Of a stretch of 64,000 nt of DNA, positions 15,586 to 23,399 are shown in pieces. The notes under the pieces were generated by a model. The model searched no databases. It was not told the DNA's origin and saw nothing but the letters and a program-made list of their open reading frames with translations. The stretch spans positions 2,857,026 to 2,921,025 of the forward strand of contig NZ_CP042243.1 in the NCBI RefSeq assembly GCF_008152325.1, in the 5' to 3' direction. Both the position numbers and the translations under genes were made by a program. The stretch comes from Crassaminicella thermophila. Lineage in GTDB: Bacteria; Bacillota; Clostridia; Peptostreptococcales; Thermotaleaceae. Numbering within the stretch: the stretch's first letter is position 1; each line of letters starts with the position of its first letter.

Positions 15586-15954
15586 TTAAGCAAAGTTCCT
15601 GAATAATTTTATAATATTTTTTCTTATAAGCTCTTCTGCTTCCATTGCTCTTTCTTCATCATAAGTACGTGCCATTAGATTTCTTTTCTCTAAAGCATCA
15701 ATCCATGCATGTCCATCACTAATAAGCTGTATCTGAAAAGCTGTTTGTATTGTTTTTCTAGGACTTTTTACATCAAAACCCTCTTGTTCTAGATAATCTT
15801 TCATAGTTTTCCAAGCTAACTCGAAAGTATATTCAAAACATTGTATCAAACCTTGAACTTCAAACTTATTCAAACTATCTTTTTCTATAAATTCTGTCAA
15901 CTGTTTAGCCGCTTTTTTGAAATTCGAAAATCTCTGTTTCCACCTAATATCCAT
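15586..15954 (-). CDS. HEPN-type partner of the MNT protein (HI0074 family)
   Basis: The start is ATG 15952-15954 (MDIRWKQRFSNFKKAAKQL), with AAAGGGA about 8 nt upstream. The 122-residue helical protein matches the nucleotidyltransferase substrate-binding/HEPN family: FEYTFELAWKTMKDYLE, KSPRKTIQTAFQ and EKRNLMARTYDEERA. In relatives the last segment usually reads RN...H.Y and supplies the RNase arginine and histidine. Here the histidine position appears to be arginine (RNLMAR), which may mean loss of RNase activity. It is paired with the MNT gene downstream. Confidence 0.82.
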   Translation of the reverse strand: MDIRWKQRFSNFKKAAKQLTEFIEKDSLNKFEVQGLIQCFEYTFELAWKTMKDYLEQEGFDVKSPRKTIQTAFQIQLISDGHAWIDALEKRNLMARTYDEERAMEAEELIRKNIIKLFRNFA

Positions 15955-15981
15955 AAAAATCTTCCCTTTCAAAATTAATCT

Positions 15982-16461
15982 TCAACTTGTAGAATGCATG
16001 AAAAAGAATCGTCCCTTGTCATATATCCAAATCCCTACAAAAGCTCCAAAACTATCAATAAATACATCCGTGATCTGAGCACCCCTACCAGGTACAAAAA
16101 CTTGATGTACTTCATCACTTGCAGCATAAAGCATACAAAACACAAGTGAAAATAAAAATCCTCTCCATCCAATCACTCCACTTTGCCTAAACCCATTCAT
16201 CACCAATATTCCTAGTACAAAATATAAAGTAAAATGGGCATATTTTCGTACTAAATGATTAAAATGTTCTACCAAATCTGTAGTCGTACTAGTTTCACCA
16301 GCTAGAGGAACGACCTTCCCTACATTTTCTATAATCACTTTCGTAACCTTCTTACTAAGTCCATCTGACTGTACTGCTGGTTGAGATGACAAATAAAATA
16401 TAAGGACAAGCCACAAAAACACAGCCGTCCATGAAAAAATGATAATCTTATTCTTATTCAT
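15982..16461 (-). CDS. VanZ family membrane protein
   Basis: The start is ATG 16459-16461 with GAGG 7 nt upstream. The 159-residue protein has about four membrane helices and the VanZ hallmarks YLSSQPAVQS, VRKYAHFTLYFVLG, and ASDEVHQVFVPGRGAQITDV with a following DSFGAFVG. VanZ proteins are linked to teicoplanin resistance in enterococci, but most family members have no known role. The last codons (about 16006-16024) come from half of a REP-like palindrome, so the C-terminal tail DKGRFFFMHSTS is probably acquired. Confidence 0.85.
   Translation of the reverse strand: MNKNKIIIFSWTAVFLWLVLIFYLSSQPAVQSDGLSKKVTKVIIENVGKVVPLAGETSTTTDLVEHFNHLVRKYAHFTLYFVLGILVMNGFRQSGVIGWRGFLFSLVFCMLYAASDEVHQVFVPGRGAQITDVFIDSFGAFVGIWIYDKGRFFFMHSTS
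16006..16024. repeat. REP-like element, half copy 3, inside the VanZ 3' end
   Basis: GAATCGTCCCTTGTCATAT matches the right half of the palindrome family; the left half is not recognisable. Confidence 0.65.
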
Positions 16462-16484
16462 ATCCAATCCTCACATATTAATAA

Positions 16485-16510
16485 TATGATAAGGAACCGT
16501 CCCTATCATA
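16485..16510. repeat. REP-like palindrome, copy 4
   Basis: TATGATAAGGAACCGTCCCT followed by ATCATA: an imperfect palindrome with the GGAACCGTCCC core. Confidence 0.85.
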
Positions 16511-16858
16511 CTACTTTTCCTGTTTTAGTCTCGCAATATCTGTCCAATTATTTGCTGTAGCTTCTTCAACTCTATACATATCTTTCTTAATTACTTCTAT
16601 ATCTCCTTTTATATGTGCTATATCATTTTGCATCTTATCATTTTCTGCTTTATTCACCTGAGCCGAATACTATAAAGCTTTAACAATTTCATATGTTTCA
16701 TCAATTTTACTTTTCATGGTTGCCATTTCAGCTTTCATACCTGTTATTTCAGTTTTTATACCTGTTATTTCAGTTTTTATACCTGTTATTTCAGTTTTTA
16801 TAGGCTCTAATTCTTCTTTAAGCATTTCTCTAATTGCTAATAACAATTCCTTTTCAAT
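16511..16858 (-). pseudogene. Coiled-coil gene with an internal amber codon and an altered start
   Basis: The frame reads EKELLLAIREMLKEELEPI, three KTEITGI heptads, then KSKIDETYEIVKAL, TAG (16670-16672), YSAQVNKAENDKM, KGDIEVIKKDMYRVEE and TANNWTDIARLKQEK before TAG at 16511-16513. One GAG to TAG change explains the internal stop. A good ribosome binding site (GAGGTGAT) sits 6 nt before ATT (16856-16858), where ATG would be expected, so the start also seems mutated unless ATT is used. The organisation fits a clostridial coiled-coil family of unknown function. Confidence 0.75.
16738..16803. repeat. 21-bp tandem repeat in the coiled-coil pseudogene
   Basis: Three tandem near-identical copies of a 21-bp unit (ACCTGTTATTTCAGTTTTTAT on the plus strand) encode the heptad KTEITGI; the fourth, nearest 16738, has diverged. 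Confidence 0.8.
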
Positions 16859-16924
16859 AGCTTTATCACCTCAGTATCATTATAACATAGATATTTGTAT
16901 AACTTAAGATCTAGTCTCTAACAT

Positions 16925-16951
16925 TGTGACAAAGAACCGTCCCTTGTCACA
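16925..16951. repeat. REP-like palindrome, copy 5
   Basis: TGTGACAA (16925-16932) and TTGTCACA (16944-16951) flank AGAACCGTCCC. It lies 14 nt after the spmB stop and may serve as its terminator. Confidence 0.85.
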
Positions 16952-16964
16952 TTTGTCACATTTT

Positions 16965-17495
16965 TCAAAACATAAATTTGCAGATCAATACAGAAGCAAT
17001 GACTGCTGCCAAATGAGAAAGCAATGCTGCAAGTAAAGTATGTCTACCCATTTTTATGCCTACTGCACCAAAGTATATAGCCATGGTATAAAATATAGTC
17101 TCTGCTGAACCCATCATGGTAGATGCCACTCTTCCTATAAATGAATCAGGTCCGTATGTATGAATCAAATCCTTTACAATCCCTAATGCACCGCTTCCTG
17201 ATACAGGTCTCATTATAGCTAAAGGGAGTACTTCTCTTGGTATGCCGAAAAAGTTAGTTATAGGAGATATTATTTTGGTAAATAGATTAAGCGCCCCTGA
17301 ATCTTTGAATATTCCAATGGCTAAGAATATTGCAATCAAATAGGGCATGATCCTTACAGCTGTTTTAAAGCCTTCTCCTGCCCCTTCTACAAAAGCTTCA
17401 TATATATTTATTTTTTTAATCATCCCGTATACCAAAATTATAGTAATCATAATAGGAATTATCATAATGGATAAGAAATTTAATATTTTTACCAT
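16965..17495 (-). CDS. spmB: Spore maturation protein SpmB
   Basis: SpmB and SpmA are needed for dehydration of the spore core in Bacillus and Clostridium. This 176-residue protein is a membrane protein of the nucleoside-recognition (Gate) fold. Visible conserved segments are EGFKTAVRIMPYLIAIFLAI, LPLAIMRPVSGSGALGIV and TMMGSAETIFYTMAIYFG. It starts 1 nt after the spmA stop, so the two are coupled. Expression in the forespore or mother cell is expected, but I did not identify a sporulation promoter. Confidence 0.95.
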   Translation of the reverse strand: MVKILNFLSIMIIPIMITIILVYGMIKKINIYEAFVEGAGEGFKTAVRIMPYLIAIFLAIGIFKDSGALNLFTKIISPITNFFGIPREVLPLAIMRPVSGSGALGIVKDLIHTYGPDSFIGRVASTMMGSAETIFYTMAIYFGAVGIKMGRHTLLAALLSHLAAVIASVLICKFMF

Positions 17496-17496
17496 A

Positions 17497-18072
17497 TTAA
17501 TATTTCCTTTCTAGTATTTTACAAGCTATAATACCTACCACTGTTGAAACTGTGGTTGCAACTAATGAGGTGCCAATAATCTCTGTTGGGTTCACACTCC
17601 CTGCATCTGCTCTAATTTTTAAAACTGATAATGGAATTAGCTGAATAGATGACATGTTTATTACCAAAAACATACACATAGCATTTGTTGCTCTTGTCTT
17701 TACTGGATTTATGCTTTGTAGCTGCTCCATGGCCTTAAGGCCTAATGCTGTTGCAGAATTTCCTGCCCCAAACATATTTGCAACCATATTCATTACCATA
17801 CTACTAATAGCTGGATGATTCTTTGGAATTTGAGGAAATAATAGTCTTATAAAAGGACTCATTATTTTTCCTATCCTTTTTATTAGCCCTGATTTTTCTG
17901 CTACATTCATAAGACCTAGCCAAACAGCCATAATCCCTGTAAGCCCTATAGCAAACCCCACTGCTTCTTGAGTATTTTTTATAACAACATCATTTATAAT
18001 CTGGATATTGTTTGTAGCTATGGCAACAAGCATCCCAATAATAATCATAAAAAACCATATCTTATTTATCAT
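17497..18072 (-). CDS. spmA: Spore maturation protein SpmA
   Basis: This is the partner of SpmB in spore-core dehydration. The 191-residue membrane protein has GLTGIMAVWLGLMNVAEKSG, a conserved MVANMFGAGNSATALGLKAM loop (about 95-114) and NAMCMFLVINMSSIQLIPLS. The Gate-domain glycine and asparagine residues are present. It is the first gene of the spmAB pair and is separated from the OpuA operon upstream by a strong terminator at 18154-18193. Confidence 0.95.
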   Translation of the reverse strand: MINKIWFFMIIIGMLVAIATNNIQIINDVVIKNTQEAVGFAIGLTGIMAVWLGLMNVAEKSGLIKRIGKIMSPFIRLLFPQIPKNHPAISSMVMNMVANMFGAGNSATALGLKAMEQLQSINPVKTRATNAMCMFLVINMSSIQLIPLSVLKIRADAGSVNPTEIIGTSLVATTVSTVVGIIACKILERKY

Positions 18073-18153
18073 ACTCTCCTCTCCCTACATATCTATGGAA
18101 TGAACCTTCTTTTTATTTTTCATATCTTTTAAAATTATATGCCTGATATAAAT

Positions 18154-18193
18154 AAAAAATTAGAGGCATATTAAAAATACACCTCTAATTTTT
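18154..18193 (-). terminator. Terminator of the opuA operon
   Basis: A 12-bp stem (18155-18166 with 18182-18193), reading AAAAATTAGAGG on its left arm, follows the ATPase stop codon. Confidence 0.88.
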
Positions 18194-18199
18194 ATCCTC

Positions 18200-19375
18200 T
18201 TATGAAACTAACCCTGAAAGAACAGATGTACGAACAATAATCCCCTGAAGCTTCTCTGTTTCATCTACAACAGCAATAGGATATTTTGCTTCTATTGCCA
18301 TTGGGATTAAATCTTGTACATAAGTCTCAGGATTCGTCTTAAAGAAATCCTGCTGTATGATATCATTGAGAGTTTTCTTTTCTTGTATTGCTTTTATTGT
18401 ATCATCTATTGTGATTATTCCTTGTAGTTTTCTTTCTTTGTTTACTACAAATAAGCTAGAAATCCCATGGGTCTGCATCTGCTTTACTGCAACCTTTAGT
18501 CCATCTTTGTTGGATAATAAAGGAGATGGCATAAACATAACATGCTTTGCCTGCATAATCTTTGAACGGTCAATATCTTGAATAAAATTTTCGATGTATT
18601 CATTTGCTGGATTTGATAATATCTCTTCTGGTGTACCGATCTGCTCTACTTTTCCATCCTTCATTACTGCTACACGATCTCCTAGCTTAAATGCTTCATT
18701 TACATCATGAGTAATAAATATAATAGTCTTATTCAACTTTGCTTGAATATCTAAAAGCTCAAGCTGCATATCTCTACGAATCAATGGATCTAGTGCACTA
18801 AAAGGCTCATCCATCAAAAGAATATCTGGATTATTTGCAAGGGCTCGAGCAAGTCCTACCCTTTGGCGCATACCTCCACTTAGTTCGTGGGGCATTTTAT
18901 CTCCCCATCCGTCTAACCCAACCGTTTTAAGGGTTTCATTTGCAATATTTAATCTTTCTTCTTTTGACATTCCTTTTACTTCAAGACCATAAGCTACATT
19001 TTCAATGACTGTTCGATGGCTAAATAATCCAAAGTGTTGAAATACCATTGCGATTTTGTCTTGCCTGAATGCTCGTAATTCCTTTTTATTAAATTTTACA
19101 ATATCTTTTCCTTCAAATAAAATCTTTCCAGCTGTAGGTTTGTTAAGTAAGTTCAAGCAACGGATCAAAGTAGATTTTCCACTGCCTGATAATCCCATGA
19201 TTACAAAGATTTCTCCTTCATTTACTTCAAAGGATACATTATTTACTCCTACTGCATGACCTGTTTTTTCTAAAATCTCTTCTTTTGACATGCCCTTTTT
19301 TAATTTTTTTAATACCCCTTTGGGATTACGTCCAAATATCTTAGTTAAATTTTCAACCTTTATTTTTACTGACAT
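18200..19375 (-). CDS. opuAA: Glycine betaine/proline ABC transporter ATP-binding protein
   Basis: This is the ATPase of an OpuA/ProU osmoprotectant importer. The 391-residue protein has the usual N-terminal extension with GVNNVSFEVNEGEIFVIMG, Walker A GLSGSGKST, signature LSGGMRQRVGLARAL, Walker B ILLMDEPFSALDP and H-loop ITHD. The C-terminal part (about 270-391) has a pair of CBS domains, which in OpuA sense ionic strength or c-di-AMP. It is last in a three-gene operon (binding protein, permease, ATPase) and 25 nt after the permease. Confidence 0.95.
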   Translation of the reverse strand: MSVKIKVENLTKIFGRNPKGVLKKLKKGMSKEEILEKTGHAVGVNNVSFEVNEGEIFVIMGLSGSGKSTLIRCLNLLNKPTAGKILFEGKDIVKFNKKELRAFRQDKIAMVFQHFGLFSHRTVIENVAYGLEVKGMSKEERLNIANETLKTVGLDGWGDKMPHELSGGMRQRVGLARALANNPDILLMDEPFSALDPLIRRDMQLELLDIQAKLNKTIIFITHDVNEAFKLGDRVAVMKDGKVEQIGTPEEILSNPANEYIENFIQDIDRSKIMQAKHVMFMPSPLLSNKDGLKVAVKQMQTHGISSLFVVNKERKLQGIITIDDTIKAIQEKKTLNDIIQQDFFKTNPETYVQDLIPMAIEAKYPIAVVDETEKLQGIIVRTSVLSGLVS

Positions 19376-19399
19376 TCTATACGCCTACCTTCATTTTCC

Positions 19400-20251
19400 T
19401 TATTGTGGGATTTTGAAACGCTCTGCAATCCCTTGAGTAATTCTATCAATTATAATGGCTATAACTACAATTGCCAATCCTGCTTCTGTTCCTTTTGCAA
19501 TATCGATTCGGTTTATAGCAATGAGTACTTCTCCTCCTAATCCTTTCGCACCAATCATAGAAGCTACAACAACCATTGCCATTGCCATCATTGTTGTTTG
19601 GTTTACCCCTGTCATAATGGTTGGCAGTGCTTGAGGAAGCTCAACCTTTAGTAGAATCTGTAAAGGAGAAGAACCAAAAGAATGGGCCGCTTCAACCATT
19701 TCTTTTGACACACTGCGAATTGCAAGATTAGTAAGTCTAATTACTGGTGGAACTGCATAGATGGTTGTAGCAAATACTCCTGGCACTTTTCCTAATCCAA
19801 ATAGCATAATAGCTGGGATTAAGTATACAAAGCTTGGCATTGTCTGCATACCATCTAATATTGGCTTCATAATAGTCTCAATTTTTTTGCTGTAAGCCAT
19901 TAAAATTCCGATTGGAATTCCTACAAGTAAGGATATGAAAACAGAAGTTAAGACAACAGCTAAGGTTGACATCATTAATTCCCAAAGTCCAAATGCGCCA
20001 ACGAAAAACAACATAATTGCATAGCATATGCCTGATGAAAGCTTCTTTATCCTCCATCCTGCTACAAATATTGCTAATATTACAAACCACCAAGGCAACC
20101 ACTGTAAAAATGCTTCTATTTTTAATAAAAACCACAATATACCTTCCTTTATAGCATCAAAAAAATCACCAAAGTTTGTGGTAAGATATTTTACAAAAAT
20201 TTCTACATATTTTCCTAGTTCAATTCTAAATGTATCTGGAAACTGATTCAT
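19400..20251 (-). CDS. opuAB: Glycine betaine/proline ABC transporter permease
   Basis: The 283-residue permease has about seven membrane helices and the BPD_transp_1 coupling loop (EAAHSFGSSPLQILLKVELP, about 187-206). The membrane segment LLVGIPIGILMAYSKKIETI and the IGAKGLGGEVLIAINRIDI motif are typical of ProW/OpuAB. It pairs with the ATPase 25 nt downstream and follows the binding-protein gene by 59 nt. Position and sequence leave little doubt about its role. Confidence 0.95.
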   Translation of the reverse strand: MNQFPDTFRIELGKYVEIFVKYLTTNFGDFFDAIKEGILWFLLKIEAFLQWLPWWFVILAIFVAGWRIKKLSSGICYAIMLFFVGAFGLWELMMSTLAVVLTSVFISLLVGIPIGILMAYSKKIETIMKPILDGMQTMPSFVYLIPAIMLFGLGKVPGVFATTIYAVPPVIRLTNLAIRSVSKEMVEAAHSFGSSPLQILLKVELPQALPTIMTGVNQTTMMAMAMVVVASMIGAKGLGGEVLIAINRIDIAKGTEAGLAIVVIAIIIDRITQGIAERFKIPQ

Positions 20252-20310
20252 ATTTATTCTGGTTGCTGTATTTTATACAGCAACCAGGATCACCTCACTT
20301 TTAATATTTA

Positions 20311-21333
20311 TTATTTAATGGCTTCTTTTACCTTTTGAGCCACTTCATCTGATACCCATTTTTTCCATATTTCTTCATGTTCTTTTAAAAACCATTTTGC
20401 TGCTTCATCTGCATCTACATTATTGTTTTGCATATAAGCTAATGCTTCACTAATAATTTTGCTATCCGTATGGTAATTTTTCAAAAATTCAACTACATCT
20501 GGAGCCTTTTTAGGCATATCCCTGTTTACTACAATCGTAATATCCACTGGTCTAAATTCGCAGTTATATCCATTTTTCCATAATTCTTCACTATATGGTT
20601 CATCTTCAAGAAGCGTCATATCGTATTTCCCCATAATCCAAGTAGGTTCCCAATAATAACCTACCCAAGGCTCTCCTTTTTCATAAGCTGCTGCAATTGA
20701 AGAAGCAAGGGCTGCATCAGATCCAGGGCTAAAGTAGTTATAAGTTTTGTCTAAACCATAATTTTTCATTTTTGTGCGCATAATCTCATCACATACCCAT
20801 CCTGGTATGGCTCCATAAATACGTCCTTTGCTTGGATCTTCTTCATCCTTAAAAAGCTCCCAGTATTTTGGTAAATCTTTTATAGATTTTAAATCTGGTG
20901 CCATAGGTGCAATACCTCTATCTGGATCTCCTTTAATTACATAAGTAGGTACGTATAATCCTTGTTTATCATCATCAAAGTTTGTTCCTAATTCTACAAA
21001 ATCTCCTTTTTCTATAGCATCATTGTACATATCAATGATATTATCCTTCCAAACTTCCATATACACATCTATATCTCCTTGTCTAAGTCCTGTAAGAGTT
21101 GCAGTAGACGATCCCATTGTAACATCTGTTTTGTATCCGTATCCATTTTCTATAATGAATCTTGACACACTATTATGAAAAGCAATACTGTCCCATCCAG
21201 GATCTGCAAACATAATTTTTGGTTTTTGTGCTTGTTCTACTTTTCCTCCGCAAGCAGTCAATCCTAACATAGAAAGACTAAGTACTAATATAAAGAAAAT
21301 CTTTATTCTTTTGCTTTTTTGAAAAATATTCAT
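20311..21333 (-). CDS. opuAC: Glycine betaine ABC transporter substrate-binding lipoprotein
   Basis: The extracellular binding lipoprotein starts at ATG 21331-21333 (MNIFQKSKRIKIFFILVLSL), with AAGGAG 9 nt upstream; two earlier in-frame starts lack a usable site. The lipobox is LTAC. The mature part has FADPGWDSIAFHNSVSRFII, TGLRQGDIDVYMEVWKDNI, GYYWEPTWIMGKYDM and tryptophans that can form the aromatic cage for the quaternary ammonium. The length of 340 residues is normal. A long leader with a structured segment and a consensus promoter lies upstream. Confidence 0.94.
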   Translation of the reverse strand: MNIFQKSKRIKIFFILVLSLSMLGLTACGGKVEQAQKPKIMFADPGWDSIAFHNSVSRFIIENGYGYKTDVTMGSSTATLTGLRQGDIDVYMEVWKDNIIDMYNDAIEKGDFVELGTNFDDDKQGLYVPTYVIKGDPDRGIAPMAPDLKSIKDLPKYWELFKDEEDPSKGRIYGAIPGWVCDEIMRTKMKNYGLDKTYNYFSPGSDAALASSIAAAYEKGEPWVGYYWEPTWIMGKYDMTLLEDEPYSEELWKNGYNCEFRPVDITIVVNRDMPKKAPDVVEFLKNYHTDSKIISEALAYMQNNNVDADEAAKWFLKEHEEIWKKWVSDEVAQKVKEAIK

Positions 21334-21455
21334 TTCCCTCATCTCCTTTTTAGTATTATTATGGATAATCAACTTAAAATGCTAATGTTGTTTATCATAT
21401 GCTCATCTCTTAAAATTAAGATTTTTTCTACGAGATGTTCTTTGTATACAGAAAA

Positions 21456-21522
21456 AGCATACAACAAAAAAGCGAATGCATCGTAAAGACATCGCCTCCA
21501 TAGGCAGCATAAAATGTATGCT
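21456..21522 (-). ncRNA. Structured leader segment upstream of opuAC (possible riboregulator)
   Basis: On the minus strand an outer 7-bp stem, AGCATAC (21516-21522) with GTATGCT (21456-21462), encloses a GCC/GGC hairpin (21494-21505) and a GCGATG/CATTCGC stem (21472-21495) followed by TTTTTTG, which looks like an intrinsic terminator. A rival hairpin GCATA/TATGC (21507-21521) would compete with the outer stem. This fits an attenuator or riboswitch, but I do not recognise a known class. Confidence 0.45.
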
Positions 21523-21781
21523 ATGATATATTCTCTTTCATCAATAATTTAACATAAATCAAAAGTAATCCACTTATTGAAACACCTTTCATTTCAAAAA
21601 TATATAGAATTTAAAAAAATTTATAAAATAGGGCAAAATAGAAAGTAAATAAAAAGATTCTTTACGATAGGTTATCTAAAGATGATTGTATAAATATTTT
21701 ATAGATCTATATTAAAATAGAAAGGTATATGAAATTAATTTTATTTTATGAATACTTTTATGATAGCATCGCATTAATTTT

Positions 21782-21810
21782 ATTATAACATTTAAATTTG
21801 TATTTGTCAA
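21782..21810 (-). promoter_or_regulatory. Perfect consensus sigma-A promoter of the opuA operon
   Basis: On the minus strand, TTGACA (21805-21810), a 17-nt spacer and TATAAT (21782-21787). The start of transcription would be about 440 nt before the opuAC ATG. The stretch 21523-21781 between promoter and structured segment is AT-rich and shows no gene. Confidence 0.88.
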
Positions 21811-21934
21811 AATATTCATGGTTTTACCCATTTCATCCATCCTCCATTAAAAAATTTATGGACTTATTACATAAAAATATATACAATTTAGATAAAATAA
21901 ACAATTTTTTCACAAAAGAAAGGAGTTATATTTT

Positions 21935-22390
21935 ATGCCAAAAGAACCATTAGAAAAGAATTATTTTGAAGAAAGCTTTATGTATTCAAATACTTATTTT
22001 TTTATAAAATCTTATTTTCAATTCACTAAAGAAAAACTTGAGGTAAAAGTTCCTAAGCTGCTATTGTTTCTTCCTATAGGAAAAATACATGATAGCTATT
22101 CTTTTGATGATATTTCCGAAATAAAAGTAGAAACAAAGCCTTATTCAACATCGTTCTTCCTTGGGATCCTCCTAAGTTATTGGGCTTTTGATACCTTTAA
22201 CAAAAGCTTGGTATGGGGGTTTCTGTTTTTACTAATTGGAATTTCAACCATATTAAACGCTTATAGAACGTCTATTATAATTACAAATAAATCTGAAGAA
22301 GTTATAAACTATCCTATATCTTTCTTTGAACGTTCTAAAGGAGAAGCATTTGTAAGTAAGATAAATAGTATGTTAAATGGGAAGGAATAA
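21935..22390 (+). CDS. Hypothetical membrane protein, PH-like fold possible
   Basis: The 151-residue protein has two adjacent hydrophobic segments (SFFLGILLSYWAFDTF and LVWGFLFLLIGISTIL, about 71-105). Beta-strand-like flanks (KEKLEVKVPKLLLF, SFDDISEIKVETK, RTSIIITNKSEEVINYP) resemble bacterial PH-type membrane proteins. A good AAAGGAG site precedes the ATG. It is a single gene, divergent from the opuA operon and convergent with the gene at 22480, with a shared terminator. I do not recognise a specific family. Confidence 0.7.
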   Translation: MPKEPLEKNYFEESFMYSNTYFFIKSYFQFTKEKLEVKVPKLLLFLPIGKIHDSYSFDDISEIKVETKPYSTSFFLGILLSYWAFDTFNKSLVWGFLFLLIGISTILNAYRTSIIITNKSEEVINYPISFFERSKGEAFVSKINSMLNGKE

Positions 22391-22444
22391 TTCTTTAAGA
22401 TATAAAAAATTAACAGCTAAATTATCACCCATATTGAACATACA

Positions 22445-22479
22445 TATAAAACACGCAATACATAATTGCGTGTTTTATA
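22445..22479. terminator. Bidirectional terminator
   Basis: A perfect 15-bp stem (22445-22459 with 22465-22479), left arm TATAAAACACGCAAT, lies between two convergent genes. Confidence 0.9.
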
Positions 22480-22731
22480 CTATTCATCTTCTATAAGCTT
22501 GTGGCTTGCAGTTGAATCATAATCCATTTCATAAACTTTTTTTAATTCTTCTATTTTCTGGGTGGTTTTATCACTAAATGGAGCTTTTCCTTCAAAAGCA
22601 TGCAGTACTATTCCTTCAAGCAAATCTCCTAAAGATATGTCTAAATACTCTGCTAATCCTTTTAATACTTTTACCATTCTTTTTTCCATCCTCACACCCG
22701 TTTGCACACGCTCAACTTTTATTTTATTCAT
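22480..22731 (-). CDS. Small ribbon-helix-helix-like protein
   Basis: The start is ATG 22729-22731 (MNKIKVERVQTGVRMEKRMV), with AGGAGG upstream; a longer frame exists but has no site. The 83-residue product contains VRMEKRMVKVLKGLAEYLDI, then LGDLLEGIVLHAFEG, which resembles a CopG/ribbon-helix-helix strand-helix-helix pattern. The length suits a small DNA-binding protein. Its target is unknown, and no neighbour gives a clear hint. It shares a terminator with the gene at 21935. Confidence 0.75.
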   Translation of the reverse strand: MNKIKVERVQTGVRMEKRMVKVLKGLAEYLDISLGDLLEGIVLHAFEGKAPFSDKTTQKIEELKKVYEMDYDSTASHKLIEDE

Positions 22732-22979
22732 AAGACTCCTCCTTTTTGTTATATTGTTACCAAATTGTCTTGGTAATATTATAAAATATATATTTCCATT
22801 TGTAAAGGAATAATGATGTACTTTTTTAGGTTTCATCTTCATCATTTTATAAATGATTTCATATTCTTTATAAATAAGATTTCTTTTTCTAGGAACAGAT
22901 GGTATAATATACAAAATTCATGATTGCCTATGCACAATGATGGAAATAAATATATATGAAAAAAGAAAGGAGTGTTTTA

Positions 22980-23387
22980 GTGAACGTACAAATTTCCTTG
23001 GGTGATTTAGGAATTATGCTGTTAGGAACAGCCCTGCTAGTTTTAATAATTTATGCCATATGTCTGTTAAAAAATTTAAACGATACCGTAAAGGTATTTA
23101 AAAAAGTCCTACAAAACAACCAGTATAATATTGATAAGATTCTTGATCAAGCCCCTTCTATTGCACAAAATATTGAAAGTATTAGTAGTGATTTATCCAA
23201 TGATGTGAAGGCTATACAAGGAACTATAAATCAAATTGTAGGTACTACAGAAGTAGCTGCATCTACTTTGGCTGAAAATAATGATGTATTATCAAAAGTT
23301 ATTGGCGCTATTCAAATAATCTATTCCATAAGAGAATTTTTTAATGGTTTTAAGTCAAAAAAAATAGTTTTAAAAAAAGAGAGTTAG
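22980..23387 (+). CDS. DUF948-like membrane-anchored coiled-coil protein
   Basis: The start is GTG 22980-22982 (VNVQISLGDLGIMLLGTALL), with GAAAGGAG 7 nt upstream; the earlier ATG has no site. One membrane helix (about 9-30) is followed by helical sequence (LLKNLNDTVKVFKKVLQNNQ, then SISSDLSNDVKAIQGTINQI) and a basic tail. This architecture matches DUF948-type proteins, which are often general-stress related, but the assignment is tentative. It is convergent with the CCA-like gene, and the stop codons overlap. Confidence 0.65.
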   Translation: MNVQISLGDLGIMLLGTALLVLIIYAICLLKNLNDTVKVFKKVLQNNQYNIDKILDQAPSIAQNIESISSDLSNDVKAIQGTINQIVGTTEVAASTLAENNDVLSKVIGAIQIIYSIREFFNGFKSKKIVLKKES

Positions 23388-23399
23388 TTCTCTTTTTTT
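23372..23399. terminator. Bidirectional terminator over two overlapping stop codons
   Basis: An 11-bp stem (23372-23382 with 23389-23399), left arm AAAAAAAGAGA, has both stop codons in its loop. Confidence 0.88.
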
